Shown: positions 1 to 11,510, numbered from the stretch's first letter. The stretch: 64,000 bases of DNA from Saccharina japonica (GCA_008828725.1 MEHQ01000993.1:1-64000), one strand, 5' to 3'. The notes: generated by a model not told the origin, from the sequence alone. Translations and numbers: made by a program.

Positions 1-403
1 TCGCGGCATCACTACTCGTACCAGATGACAGATAGAGTCGGGCGATGGATTGCGCTCAGAGCAATGACGGCGATCGCACCTGCTTCTGTTCCCCAGATCC
101 GCGCTCTCCGGTTAAGGCTGCTCAGCCCCGTCCGATTCTAGCAACACGGTGGCCCTAAGGACACCACTCAAGCCCCGCCCCTCTCCAGCATATCCAGCTT
201 GTCTCCCACGACTTGGCACGACATAAAACGAGGACCGCCGTGTAACGACGAAAGCCACAGAAGGAAGAGCGCCTGCGCGATAGAAAAAACACACAGGAGG
301 GTATGATACATACCAGTATCAGGTATTACTGTACAGCAGTATCTCTTCCGTTCGTTAGATCCAGGCACATGGGGTATTGATTCAAATTTGATGCATTAGA
401 GTG
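1..403. other. no gene seen
   Basis: Mixed-composition sequence with only short, compositionally ordinary open frames. It ends where the first SINE begins. No recognised repeat or gene. Confidence 0.5.
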
Positions 404-745
404 CCGGTCGCCCCGGTAGACTAGTGGTCAGCTTCAAAGACTACTGGCATTGGTCCCCAAGTTCGAATCCCACCGTGGTGAGATTTTTACTTTACTTGAA
501 AAATAAAAAGGAACCAATTGCTGAGAGCGCCTTCGTGGCGTGGGTAGGCGGAATTCGACGCAAGCCGACAAGGGAAGAGAGTGCTGATTTTTTTCTCGCG
601 ATAAAAATGCAAGGCAAGTACCGCAGTGGGGAGGGGGGAGAAGAGCCTACTTAGTGACCCCGGATCTGAGTTACGACTATTAATAGGAAGGAGAGAGAAA
701 GGAAGGGCGAAGATAATAAATGGGATGGGAAAAAAAAAAAAAAAA
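404..745 (+). mobile_element. tRNA-derived SINE, full-length copy 1
   Basis: A SINE of about 342 bp. The head is tRNA-like: an A-box-like segment GGTAGACTAGTGG near 415-427 and a B-box GTTCGAATCC at 461-470. Next comes a body shared with the other copies (segments TCTCGCGATAAAAATGCAAG and CCCGGATCTGAGTTACGAC), ending in an A run at 730-745. Four other copies in the window share this order. RNA polymerase III would transcribe it from the internal boxes, and a LINE partner would be needed for movement (family knowledge). Confidence 0.85.
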
Positions 746-1637
746 TGCAGTAGAAGGATATGTGCACAACCGGGCGGACCGAAACATAAATCCTGGCTCA
801 CGAACAGAGCGTTCGGCGCTGGGGCCCATCCGTTGTGATTCACAAAGAATTGGCGGATCTATAGATATTGTACGAGTACGACGGTGATTGGCGATTATGG
901 ATACTATACGGTGATAAGCGGACCAGGATATTGTACGATTACTGTAGACTACCTGGTATACGGTAACTTGGATCGGGATCTCATACGTCAGACGTCAGAC
1001 GGCATTAATCAACAACAAATCTAAAGAACCAATATTTTACGACGCTCTTTCGCCTCAAAATCCACCACATTTGCCACCACAAGCAAGCAGAAGTGGGCGG
1101 ACCTACAGTACAGGCAACGCACGCATGTATATATTCACGTTGCCTCCATGTCGTGAGCGTGGGAAGCAGGCAACGCACTATCATCACGAACCCGGGCGCC
1201 AAGGACTCATACCAACGATATTCATAGCCATGGGCCTAACCTGAACGACGTGGGATGTGGGTACTACTGTATCATACTCACGGATGCGGACGGTTTCACT
1301 TGGCAAAAAAAGATACCAGGAATATAAATATCCTCCAAGGCTTAAATACCGTACAGAAGTAACCTGCCAGGTCGTCAGCGAAACCGAGTGATTGTCACCG
1401 TATGATACAGAAGTGTATGCACTCCTTCTGCTACGTATGCTACGTCGCAAAAAACGCGGCCAGTGTAAACGTGTAAACTGCACCCTAGGGCACACGGCTG
1501 GCGGTGCCGGGGTATTCCTGATGTCGATACCGTAAGTGTGATTGTGGCGTGTTTTGCTGTGGTGTGGTGTGGTGTGGTGGCCTGCCCTACACTTTCTGGT
1601 GTCTTTTGAAAGATGCGTGACAGACCGGTAGAACACT
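746..1637. other. gene-free stretch
   Basis: No supported gene. AT-rich, with many short GTAC-containing words. A short GTGGT microsatellite lies near 1560-1580. Confidence 0.4.
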
Positions 1638-1781
1638 CCAAATTGATCCAGCAGAGACAGACACTGTGAGGCAATAGCGCAATGCTGCCAAACTCCGCTG
1701 AAACAAACAGATATCCAAACTGATCCAGCAGAGACAGGGATCTGTGAGGCAATAGCGCAATGCTGCCAAACTCTGCTGAGG
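1638..1781. repeat. tandem duplication, about 77-bp period
   Basis: Two imperfect copies of a unit containing TGATCCAGCAGAGACAG and GCAATAGCGCAATGCTGCC, starting near 1644 and 1721. The second motif recurs in altered form at 9930-9950 and 10304-10320, so the unit belongs to a dispersed family. Confidence 0.75.
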
Positions 1782-2743
1782 CAATCAGACTCACTCTGTG
1801 AGGTATGAGCCACCATATTTGGTTTCGAGCAACAATGCCTTGATGAGGTTATGGTACCACTTTGTGGCTCGTTCATAATCTTATCAGCAACATAGTGCCA
1901 AAGAAAATGGGTGTACCCCTCGTATGGAGCATAAAGTTGGCCACTATGTTCCCCAAGATTGAAAAATCCAACAAAAAGGGGTGTCTCGTCATCATCTGAC
2001 CCCTGAGATGATGCCAGGCACAATACGCCATTATCTTGGTTGGCTCTTTTATTGTTCCGCAAATATATACGATAATAGATGCCTTGCAACTATATACGAG
2101 AACGATACGTATAATATGTACGTATGACGTACACCGAGTACGTATATGAAAACGATACGTACCATATTTTGAATACATACGAGTATTATGTTGCTTTGGC
2201 CATAGGCACTGCTGCTGCACAGCCTTTATCTTTGTTTGCCGAAATAAAAGTCGGGAAGAAAAAAGAGCCACAAAGTGGTACGATAACGTTTGGTCTGATG
2301 GCATGGTGTTGGGTTGCTCGTTTATTTCTTCAGGGGTATCGTTGGTTTATATAGTAAAGCGATCCGCAATTGACAATTTAGTCTGCGCAAAAACGATAAA
2401 ATATGCACGACTGCTGTGATGCACTTGATTTTTTTATTTCGTTCCCATCCCATCTGCTGCTGGACGCCTATGAATACTTCTCAAGCTCCCTCGTTTTCAA
2501 AAATCAGATCCAGATCCGGGGTGCGTGCGGCAACACCCTATTCAGAACATGCAGTACAAAATTTATCTACGGGACACTGCCGTACGTACAGTATAGCTCC
2601 ATGTACATCATACACAGTAGAGGCTATAAAGTATACAAGGGTTTCGCATGGTTGCCGGCATTCACCGGCACTCATATGCTTCGGATAGGAAAATATACAT
2701 AATCTATTTGGTACCATACTCATTATGTACGAACAACAATGTT
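1782..2743. other. gene-free stretch
   Basis: No supported gene. Contains many TACGTACGA-like words. The open frames are short and of ordinary noise composition. Confidence 0.4.
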
Positions 2744-3052
2744 GATGGCGCTCGCTCGTGTTTCGATATCTGACACATACGTAAACAATCAAGGCAATGC
2801 CAAGTCTTGCCGGAAGAAGAAAAACATGCCAAGTGTTGAAATTCAGTTCGCACGTTCGCACTCTCACTTCTCAGTCTCGTCAGTCTCAGAAATACATCAG
2901 TCGCCTTTCTCTCGGGGCTCGTTTTAGGTGTTCTCTGAATAGCCTCAGTTCTCAGGATAATAAGGTGTGAGCTTTACGACAATGTGATGGCGCTCGCTCG
3001 TGTTTCGATATCTGACACATATGCACAGAATCAAAGCAATGCCGAGTGTTCA
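2744..3052. repeat. direct repeat pair
   Basis: The segment starting GATGGCGCTCGCTCGTGTTT occurs at 2744 and again at 2986, with about 65 bp conserved in each. The downstream part of the unit (AATTCAGTTCGCA, TCTCAGTCTCAGAAAT) recurs at 3290-3345 and inverted at 26560-26625, so this is a dispersed repeat. The second copy is interrupted by the hairpin element at 3057. Confidence 0.7.
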
Positions 3053-3056
3053 GTTA

Positions 3057-3253
3057 GGGCCCATATTAACGAGTATAAAATAAATTCAATTTGGAAAAAT
3101 AAAAATAAAAAATCGCTTTTCATTGATCAATACACGCACCAGCACCCCCCAATATCCTAATCTTTGGTGCTGGTGCGCGTGTTGACCAATGAAAAGCGGA
3201 TTTGATTTTTTTTTTCTCCAAATTGTTTTTTTTTCCTTCGTTAAAACGGGCCC
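3057..3253. mobile_element. PIF/Harbinger-like MITE with TTA target duplication
   Basis: A 197-bp near-palindromic hairpin. The ends are GGGCCCATATTAACGA and, inverted, GGGCCCGTTTTAACGA. TTA lies directly outside both ends (3054-3056 and 3254-3256). The centre is a second inverted pair around GCACCAGCACC/GGTGCTGGTGC. A 3-bp TTA duplication with GGGCC-type ends is the PIF/Harbinger signature. No coding capacity. Confidence 0.75.
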
Positions 3254-3256
3254 TTA

Positions 3257-4420
3257 CTGCTGTGCAGAGGGAAATACTGAAAAGTGTCGAAACCCAGATG
3301 CTCAGTTCACAACCTCGTTTCTCAATCTCAGTCTCAGAAATGCACCACTAGTCGAGATGGCCTCAGTTTTGGTACGGCAAAAAAAGTATATCGTGCCGAG
3401 CAAGCGGTTCTGCAAGGAGTCGAGAGGCTTCAAAGCTGCCAACGGGCGGGGGGCGCCACAAGACGTTTGGCGCGTGGCTAAAAATGCGAAGCCTGGTGAC
3501 CCTCCGCATGTCCGAGCGGAGCCCGTGGTGTCTATTGCCTATACCCTCATCAAAACAAAACAATACTAATTCAATTTTGGAGGCCACACTCTCATTGTTT
3601 TTTGTGATTTCTCACGGCCAAAAAACACCGCTCGTGGCGTGTGTTTTTCACTTGGTTTCCTGTTTTTGGCTCAAATGGAACAGGTGATGCAGGCAGTACC
3701 TGATTTTGGCTTTTTTTTGCCCTTTCTGAAATTACTCAGTTCTACGAGTAAGTCTGAATCCTCGCCCCCACCAGAGAGGCTTATTTCTCGGATACAACAG
3801 TATAGTCTGTAGGTAAGTATGTACCTGTGGTATCCATATTTAATTCCTCTCGGGCTAGTTTTTGAGCAGACCTGTATTATGTACGTACTGCAGCAGTAGT
3901 ACTTCTACTACTGTACAGCGGCAGTAGTACTGCATATTTACTGCTAGGAACTAACCCGCGAAAACAAAAATGCCTGGTATCTTGCTGGTACTATTAATAT
4001 TAAGCCGAGTTTTTTTGTTGTCGTAGTTTGTACTGTACAAAGACTGTTGTGCTTGCTCTGGACGGGAGGACCACTCCGTCATATTACATGGCAGTCATTG
4101 CGTTCAGGCGCTCCGGGAGCAGGTGCTTCGCAATACCATCAACGAACAAGGTCATGCCAATTGGTGGCGCGAAGACGGAGACAATGGGGCGTACGTAGGG
4201 TCCACTAACGATGGAAGGTAGCAGAGGCTAAGCGGCAACGGGGGCAGACCTCAGCCAACGCATTTTATCTACCTTTGCCACCGACTTTCGCGGAGGACTT
4301 TTCTGTCGGCGGCGCACGAAGCTATTGCTACAAATAAGTTAATTTTGGGTGAGATGAAGTGACAGGACTCCACGCCAGTGGTCAATAAAGAAGTTCGAAG
4401 CTTGGGTGGGACCACCGACC
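3257..4420. other. gene-free stretch with one unusual open segment
   Basis: No recognised gene. A stop-free plus-strand stretch runs from 4027 to 4221 (64 codons, no ATG) with codon-like composition and a tryptophan-rich end. It matches no family I know and may be a decayed coding relic. Confidence 0.35.
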
Positions 4421-4860
4421 GGCGCAGGAGGCCTCATCCAATCCAATCCTTACATTAAGTGATCCGCAACAGAGAGAAATAATACCACAGTAATATCGGC
4501 ATCTAAGAACATGGTTCCAACATTTGGCACACTCGTTGGAACCACACCTTCGATGATTATAACTGGAGACGTGTACGAAGTGAGGTCACTTGCGCCTCTT
4601 CTCCCCGTGAACCTCGATAAAATACAACGAACGAGCGAAAAATTCAAGACCATGCCACCCACCCTACAATGAGTATTTTTTCAAGTAGTTGCGATCATTT
4701 CCAGGAAATTATGTCGCGCTGAAGGCACCTCGGCCGAGGCACCTTCAGTGCAGATAATACATCCGCGGCCGAGGACCCCCTGCCGGCGCAGGAGGCCTCA
4801 TCCAATCCAATACTTACATTAAGTGATCCGCAACAGAGAGAAATAATACCATAGTACTGT
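4421..4860. repeat. direct repeats flanking a GC palindrome
   Basis: A segment of about 73 bp beginning GGCGCAGGAGGCCTCATCC occurs at 4421 and 4785. An inverted fragment (GGCCTCCTGC) lies near 9174. Between the two direct copies, at about 4720-4748, a near-perfect palindrome reads GAAGGCACCTCGG / CCGAGGCACCTTC. Probably part of an unclassified dispersed element. Confidence 0.6.
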
Positions 4861-5132
4861 GTTGTACTCGTATTCCGATGAGGCAAGGCGGAGGGGGTGG
4901 AAGAGGCTAAAGACGCGACCCGCCAAGGGAGGTAGTCGGGAGAAAGCGGTCGCATTCGCGAGACCGACATATGTATATCATATATATATCGAAGAGAAGA
5001 GATATATCGAAGCTCGCGACGACAAAAAAATACGAGATATATGTATTCCTCCGTGAATCTTTGATTAACGCGAAACAAAATATTTTTGAGTTGACTCGTA
5101 TTCTCCGTGAATCTTTGTGATTTAGAACTAAC

Positions 5133-6744
5133 CAGGGCTGTTCGCGGGTCAGGTCAAATCTCACGGGTCAGGTCGGGTCGGGTCGGGTCAGCTGACCCGA
5201 CCCGACCCGCGAGAATTTTGAGATATCGGGTCATGACCCGACCCGACCCGCGAAAAATTGAGATATCGGGTCATGACCCGACCCGACCCGCGAAAAATTT
5301 GAGATGTCGGGTCATGACCCGACCCGACCCGCGAGATTTTGGAAATCTCTTGACCCGACCCGACCCGACCCGTGAGATTTGCAAATCTCCTGACCCGACC
5401 CGACCTGACCCGTGAGATTTTGAACACCTCCTGACCCGACCCGACCCTGCTCACTAAACCAATTTTGTACCCGAGTGTATTGAGTATGGCTGTTTATCCA
5501 TACGGGTCGCTGTTCGTGACCGGACCTAGCACTCGGTCTGTATCGTTCCCGCGAGGTCAAAAGATAAAGAACTCACCGTGCATCCAACAACCTATTATGT
5601 CACTAATGCGAATTAATGTGTCCGTTGGTTAGGAACACTTTGTGCCGGCGTCATTGAATATTCCTAGTTTGTAATTCCATAGTCGGTTTTAGTTGGTTAA
5701 CTTTTGTTCTTTCTTCTTGCCTTCAATTTTCATTACTTACTGCAAGTCTAAAGAGCGGTGCTCCCGAAAATCTTCGCGAATAGAGAGAGAGGAACACCCA
5801 CATCCAGCACATTGCCTGCCTACCACGCCTTCTTCTCGGGCCGACCTGATAGCTCTGACCCAAGATAGGTTCTGCTTCCGCCCCGGAAAGCGGGCAGCCT
5901 ATGCCGTCTCCGGCGAGGGCATGCGTACTAATGTATCCATGTGCTTGTGACATGGTCTGCCTTGGTGTTATTTAGAGTTACTGCTGCTGCTGCCATTTTT
6001 TATCTTCTTGTACCCTGCATTGATTTGTGGCCTGTCTGTTGTGGATTCGGAGGATGTGTGAGCATGATGAGATACTGCTGCGTGGTGGCATCCGACCAGG
6101 AGTTCGGCAAACGTTTGCCTGGTATGTAGTGGTATACTGCTGTACAAGGTATACAATATTATCGTTCTGCACGCTATGATATGCACTCGGGGTATCGACA
6201 CGACGGGCAGGAAGTGGTAAGGTTAAAGGTTTGAGACCCGCGGGTCCGACCCGCCGCTGAGACGAGAGTGGCCCTCGGGCAGGAAGCGGTAATATAGAAA
6301 AAATACGGTCCTGCGGGCCGGATCCGCGGGTTCGACCCACGGGTTCGACCCGCGGGTCAACGGAAAACAACTCGCGGATCATTATGGCCCGACCCGCGAG
6401 TGACCCGTTTCTCGCGGGTCATGACCCGACCCGACCCGCGAAATTTTTGAGATGTCGGGTCATGACCCGACCCGACCCGCGAAAAATTGAAATGTCGGGT
6501 CATGACCCGACCCGACCCGCGAAAATTTTGAGATGTCGGGTCATGACCCGACCCGACCCGCGAGATTTTGGAAACCTCTTGACCCGACCCGACCCGACCC
6601 GTGAGATTTGCAAACCTCTTGACCCGACCCGACCCGACCCGTGAGATTTTGAGTACTTGCTGACCCGACCCGACCCGACCCGCGACATTTTGAACACCTC
6701 CTGACCCGACCCGCGGGTCGGGTCATGACCCGCGAACAGCCCTG
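5133..6744. mobile_element. non-autonomous hAT-type element with GGGTC arrays
   Basis: A 1612-bp element. The terminal inverted repeats CAGGGCTGTTCGCGGGTC are exact at both ends. An exact 8-bp duplication GAACTAAC flanks it (5125-5132 and 6745-6752). Both features fit the hAT superfamily. Each end carries a block (about 5150-5453 and 6390-6735) built of units of about 49 bp that alternate GACCCGACCCGACCCG with GAGAT(A/G)TCGGGTCATG. The middle (5460-6340) shows no transposase frame. The translated Arg/Pro/Asp-rich repeats are products of the array, not genes. Confidence 0.9.
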
Positions 6745-6777
6745 GAACTAACCCGCACGTTGAGAGGTTTTGCTCCA

Positions 6778-6860
6778 TACCACTTTATCCCGAAATATAA
6801 GCACCGTTTGGATTACATACTAGTTTTAAAACGATGATTATACCTAGGGACAGAGTAGTA
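6778..6860. mobile_element. mariner/Stowaway-like MITE, copy 1
   Basis: A hairpin of about 83 bp starting TACCACTTTATCCCGAAATA and ending GACAGAGTAGTA. It belongs to a family of TA-flanked hairpins with TACCA...TGGTA ends and a CCCGAAATATAAGCACCGTTT-like stem, as in Tc1/mariner Stowaway MITEs. Confidence 0.7.
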
Positions 6861-8289
6861 GTCGATCTCTCACAAGATTGTAGATTATTCTGAAGGTAGG
6901 TGTTGACCCGGATTCCAGATGCAGCGCTGCGGCACGCGATCGGGAAGGGAGGGACCGAAGAAGGCAAGGTTGTGGAGATCGAACGGAGCCTAGGCGTGCG
7001 GCACGCGATCGGGAAGGTAGCAACCGAAGAAGGCAAGGCCAAGGGGACCCACGAGTCTCAACAGCGAGCACGATAAATATGTCTCCAGTAGTAGCAAGTA
7101 TAGGACCGAGTGGTACTCGCGGAGTAGAAACAGCACTACAAACATCTTCCTCAGCAGCAACAGCACCACAAGTATCATCTTCAGCGGCGAGTAGAACCGA
7201 GGCATCTCCCCAGGATCCGCCCAGCTCCGGGTCGACGACATCGGCGGTGGCGCGCGATCCGAGAGTGCGCGCTACTAGCGGGGCGAAGGCTGAGGAACAC
7301 GACCCTCGAGAAGAGCGGGCCAGAAAGCGATCGCGAGGGGGGCCAACGGATTCCGAGCGGCCTTGGGCTGGGCGAACACCACCATCTCGGCGCGGCCAGA
7401 TACGTGCCCGACGTAACTTGCCATGTCCTGTCATTTACCGCCGCCACGACGACGACCGTGACCACCACCAAGACACCATGCCAACCAGGATGAGCACGAC
7501 ACGGAGAACGCCAAGCGTCTCCAGGGCTCGTCGGAGGGTCAACACGTCGACGCGACGTCACAGTGGCCACCTATGCATACACATCACAGACGGTACTGTA
7601 CTATACGACATCCACCAACGAATCCAAACGAATCCAAAGAAGAACCAGCAACTTACTCACTGTATTGTAGTGAGAACACAAAGATACTAGTGGACCAAAA
7701 ACGTTGCTACTACAAGGTAAATATACGAGCAGAACTTGTCATAGATCGCAACATACCTATGCACCAAGTGAACACCATCACAGACGAAGCCGACAGGCCG
7801 TCAGATTACACGGAGTGTGGTCGTCGGGTCGTATCACCGGCTGTAAAGCGAAGAGAAAATAAATGAGCGTGCCCAAGGATTCGACTTTTCATTGTTAACG
7901 TACGTGCCATCTCTGGGTTGTCATTCGCTTTTGCTGTAACTACGAAAGCTTGCAGCTGACTGCTCGTGCGTTGTAGCTGTATGTGTTCTACAGCACTCCT
8001 TGTTACAGGGAAATGCGAAATTCCCAATTCCTTCAAGACCACATCCATGCAACATCCATACATGCGTTACATTCACATGCTAAAGAAACGAGCTGGGCGT
8101 AGTGTAGGGTGTACATGATCCGTCAAGTCTTTCGTGCCTCTTCTACAATCATCAGCCCTGTACATCCCATTATTTTTCACGGCCGAAGTCTAAACCCACA
8201 CTCGCACTCACAGCATAACATCATCAAATATGTAACATCAACAATCTTGCGTTTCTTGACACCGTGCAGAGAGAGACCCGGGCTATATA
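6861..8289. other. stretch with a weak candidate frame (7079-7690)
   Basis: A plus-strand frame of 203 codons runs 7079-7690, rich in Ser, Arg, Thr and Pro, with no recognised domain. The opposite strand is also open (6844-7434), as expected from GC-rich sequence. A direct duplication near 6932-6953 and 6998-7019 contains GCGGCACGCGATCGGGAAGG. I do not call a gene; it could be a decayed coding fragment. Confidence 0.3.
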
Positions 8290-9024
8290 CGAGCTGGTTC
8301 AGGCATATCACCCCAATTTTCGTCAGTCACGAATGCCGCATGCAATAGCAACTCCAATGTCACATGTTTGGTATCATACTGACCGCCATGAACAGTGGAA
8401 GAGGGTGACATCGCCAGTTTTTTTCTTCAGGGACCTAGAACTGGCGCTACCGCCGAAAATGTGGCCCGACCTATCACAGGCCTTCGAAGAGGTCAACAAG
8501 AGTCAGGCGTTTCGGCAGAATACATTTTTTCCCCCCTATTTTTTTTTCTGAACGAGCCGCTTCCAGGTGGTCCAAGGCATGTCTGTACAAAAATTCACGC
8601 AAATATTCCAAAACCTGACTGCGTAAGATCAATATTAAGTCATATTTAACGCCCAAAATCGATTATATACTGAAACTAAGTAATTACGAGGCAATGACTA
8701 TTTATTGCACGTTTACCGCACAAAAGTTCAAATGTCCACGCCGTTTTTTGGGGATAGACCCTGAAATGTGGCACACGTGTTTTATGCGCTCTACCCATGC
8801 CTTTAACGATTTTTTTTTTGCGCCGGAAATTTTGGATCTCTTTGTAAGACCCAAATTTCCCCAAAAAAATACAAAACAAGCAATATCTGGCGGAAAAAAA
8901 AAAACGTTAACGGCTCGAATAGGGCGCATAAAACAGGTGTGCCAAATTTCAGGGTCTATCTCCAAACACCGGCGTGGACATTGGCTACTGGATACATTTT
9001 GGGCGGTATGCTTGAACCAGCCTG
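8290..9024. mobile_element. 735-bp TA-flanked TIR element, copy 1
   Basis: The ends are inverted repeats: CGAGCTGGTTCAGGCATA on the left and, inverted, CAGGCTGGTTCAAGCATA on the right. TA lies directly outside each (8288-8289 and 9025-9026). An internal inverted pair around GTCCACGCCG...CGGCGTGGAC brackets an A/T-rich core. A second copy lies at 24322-25881. The TA target suggests a Tc1/mariner-like origin. No transposase frame. Confidence 0.8.
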
Positions 9025-9026
9025 TA

Positions 9027-9849
9027 CTGTACGCTGCGCCAATACAACACCTTGCGACGTCACGGAGTAAACGTGTCCAACTAGTCACTACGTACGGCAG
9101 GTGAAACATTTTCCTGCAGTCTTCTTTTACGCTTCGTACCGCTGATCATTAAGTGTACGTATTGGATTGGATAAGGCCTCCTGCCCCGAGGCAGGGGGCC
9201 TCGCCCAGGATAAATTACGCGCTGAGAGCGCTCTCAGCGCGGTGTCCCTCCCTGGGATTGAAGGATTGAAGTGGTCGTGGAGAAAAAAGACTACACTACA
9301 TTTGTAGGGGTATTGAGATTTAGATCCAAAACTGCCGATTATAATTCAAGGATACGTGTGCGTTGTCTCGCGTGACGCGGTTATCGGGGTCGTTGTGGCG
9401 TGCTGCTCCTACCCCTGCCGCGCGAAAGACTCCGGGGACTCCGTGGTCAAGGGAGAGTACAGAAACATGAAATATAGTGAAGGATGGCTAGGGCCACCGA
9501 CTGGGGCAGGAGAGTCTCGTCCACGGTAACCCCAAACTTACCTAAAATGTTAAGTTAAGGCGTCAAAGGATACAACAGCGTGGATACAACTGCCGTAATA
9601 AAGCAAACTTTACACCGGCGCATGTCAGTCTGCCTGTCTGCCATACTGTAGGGGCAAATGCCACCAACGTTCTTCCACAATACCAGTATACTCTACCACG
9701 CTGTGTTGTTGTGCTGGCCATTCGGCGTGCTTGCGGTTTGTGTTCGTGGTTGCTTATGGTTGGTGTGGTTAGTTGGTTGGTTGGTTGGGTGGGGTGGAGC
9801 GTGATGTTGGTGTGTTTGTGTTAAGTTGTTGGGGGGTGACCCGTTTCTT
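9027..9849. other. gene-free stretch
   Basis: Holds an inverted fragment of the 4.4-kb repeat near 9161-9184 and two small GC palindromes (about 9178-9208, CCTGCCCCGAGGCAGG, and about 9221-9241, GCTGAGAGCGCTCTCAGC). No gene. Confidence 0.45.
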
Positions 9850-10400
9850 TGTGAAAAGAAACGCGCCGGCGACTTGTTTCCAAATCACTCGCAAGAAAGG
9901 ACAGATATCTGTAGGGCTGTAGGGCAATCGCGCAATACTGCCGAACCTTCCATACGAGCAAACAGATGCTGTGACGAAAATGGAGCCGAACTCTAATGCA
10001 GCGCAAGAAACGTGCCGGCGACTTAATTCGAAATCACTCGAAAAAAAGGACAGATATCTGTAGGGCAATCGCTGCTGAGAGCGCCTATTAATAGTAGCGT
10101 GGGTAGGCACAACTCGATGCGAGTCGACGAGGGAAGAAAAAGCTGAAGTATTCTCGCGATAAAAATGCAAGGCACGAACCGTAGTCGGGGGGGAGGGAGA
10201 GGAGCCTACTTTGTGACCACAGATCTGAGTTACGACTGTTTATAGGAAAGAGAGAGAAAGGAAGGGCGAAGATAATAAATGGGATGGGAAAAAAAAAAAA
10301 AAACGCGCAATGCTGCCAAACCTTCCATACGAAGCAAACAGGTGCTGTAACAAAAAGGGAGCCGCACTCTACGTAATGCAACGCCGATTTTGAAAGACCG
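9850..10400. repeat. tandem repeat split by a SINE
   Basis: Imperfect units containing GCCGGCGACTT, AAGGACAGATATCTGTAGGG and GCAATCGCGCAATACTGCC repeat at about 9860 and 10010. The second unit breaks off at its GCAATCGC and resumes after the SINE at 10073-10303 with CGCGCAATGCTGCC, which shows that the SINE inserted into it. Confidence 0.65.
10073..10303 (+). mobile_element. SINE copy 2, 5'-truncated
   Basis: Matches the SINE body from GCTGAGAGCGCC onward (TCTCGCGATAAAAATGCAAG, GATCTGAGTTACGAC, GATAATAAATGGGATGGG), with an A run at 10289-10303. The tRNA-like head is missing. This is usual for copies truncated during reverse transcription. Confidence 0.85.
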
Positions 10401-11162
10401 CATGTGATGTGTTGCATGCCCTATACCATCGCCCAGAAACCACTTTATATACCTCATTTTTTTAAAGCAGAGATTTGGACTGCGCAAAACCATACACGTA
10501 TTGCTGTATAAAAAATTAAAACAAGTTATCATGAATACGAGTAGCAACTCATACTAACTTTTTTTGAGCTTTCGACAACTAACCGGTGGTTGTTTCTCCC
10601 CGATCAATACTTGTCTTTTCCACGAAGAACAACTTGGGCAAGATAGATCTAAACCGAGCGTGCCTTGACGAGAAGAACAGACGAAGGCCCCCATAAAGAG
10701 GAGGAGACCTGCTTGTCGAGTCGTGGGATGCTACACGCTACTAAATAGAGTTAACGTACGACAGCTCGGAGGGCTCGGACGTTTTAAACTTTGACCTGCA
10801 GAAGTTCGAACTGCTCGAACTTCGCCGGAAACGTTTTTCTCTACGTACTGCAGTATGTGGCACCAGGTATGTATACGAGTACTCGTAGCACCTTCTTCTG
10901 GCGGAGAAGCGGAAAAGTGAAGTAAAGCAAAGCAGCTCGATGCCGGGCTCACGAGAAGGTCCACGCCAGCGCTTCTCCACTCATTAACCGGCCGCATCTT
11001 TGTCAGAGAGTATGTCCTACCCTCAGATAGCCGGTTCAGAAATACAGCAGGTAGGTACTAATAGGTGGGTTGGAGTATACATATCATGCTGAGGAACTTC
11101 CGCAGGAACAATGAAGATCGCTCCAACTTTTGTGGGTTTATTAGCCATATACTACAGTAAAA
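10304..11162. other. gene-free stretch
   Basis: After the interrupted repeat unit, no gene or classified element is seen. Open frames are short. Confidence 0.4.
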
Positions 11163-11510
11163 CCGGTCGCCCCGGTGGTCTCGAATACCACTAGCGTTGA
11201 GGTCAGGGGTTCAAATGTAGGCATCGAGTGTTTTCATGCTCAAATGACACCAACGGTCGAGAGCACCTGTTATAGCGTGGGTACTGTAGGCACAATACGA
11301 CGCGAGTCGATGAGGGAAGAAAGTGCTGAACCCTTCTCCCTTCTCGCGATAAAAATGCAAGGCACGTACCGTACGTAATGAGGAGGGAGAAGAGCCTACT
11401 AGATACGGTATTGCGACCCCGGATCTGAGTTACGACAATTTCATATTTTAAAATAGGAGGGAGAGGGAAAATAAAAGAAACAAATGGAAAAAAGAAGAAA
11501 AAAAAACAAA
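11163..11510 (+). mobile_element. SINE copy 3, full-length
   Basis: Starts CCGGTCGCCCCGGTGG and carries a B-box-like GGGGTTCAAATG near 11209-11220. The shared body follows (TCTCGCGATAAAAATGCAAG, CCCGGATCTGAGTTACGAC), with an A-rich tail at about 11466-11510. The A-box region is more diverged than in copy 5, so this copy is probably inactive. Confidence 0.85.

Noticed and set aside
404-480. tRNA gene
   Set aside because: The tRNA-like head is followed by a fixed 250-bp body and A tail found in four other places; it does not fold into a clean cloverleaf. It is a SINE.
5107-5454. Arg/Pro/Asp repeat proteins at 5.1-5.5 and 6.4-6.7 kb
   Set aside because: Translations of the GGGTC arrays inside a hAT element; both strands are open for the same reason.
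7079-7690. 203-codon gene
   Set aside because: No domain, the opposite strand is equally open, and the region overlaps a GC-rich direct duplication. Kept only as a weak candidate in the region note.
8702-9109. coding content in the 735-bp TIR element
   Set aside because: The frames are symmetrical products of an internal inverted repeat and are not shared as intact frames by the second copy.
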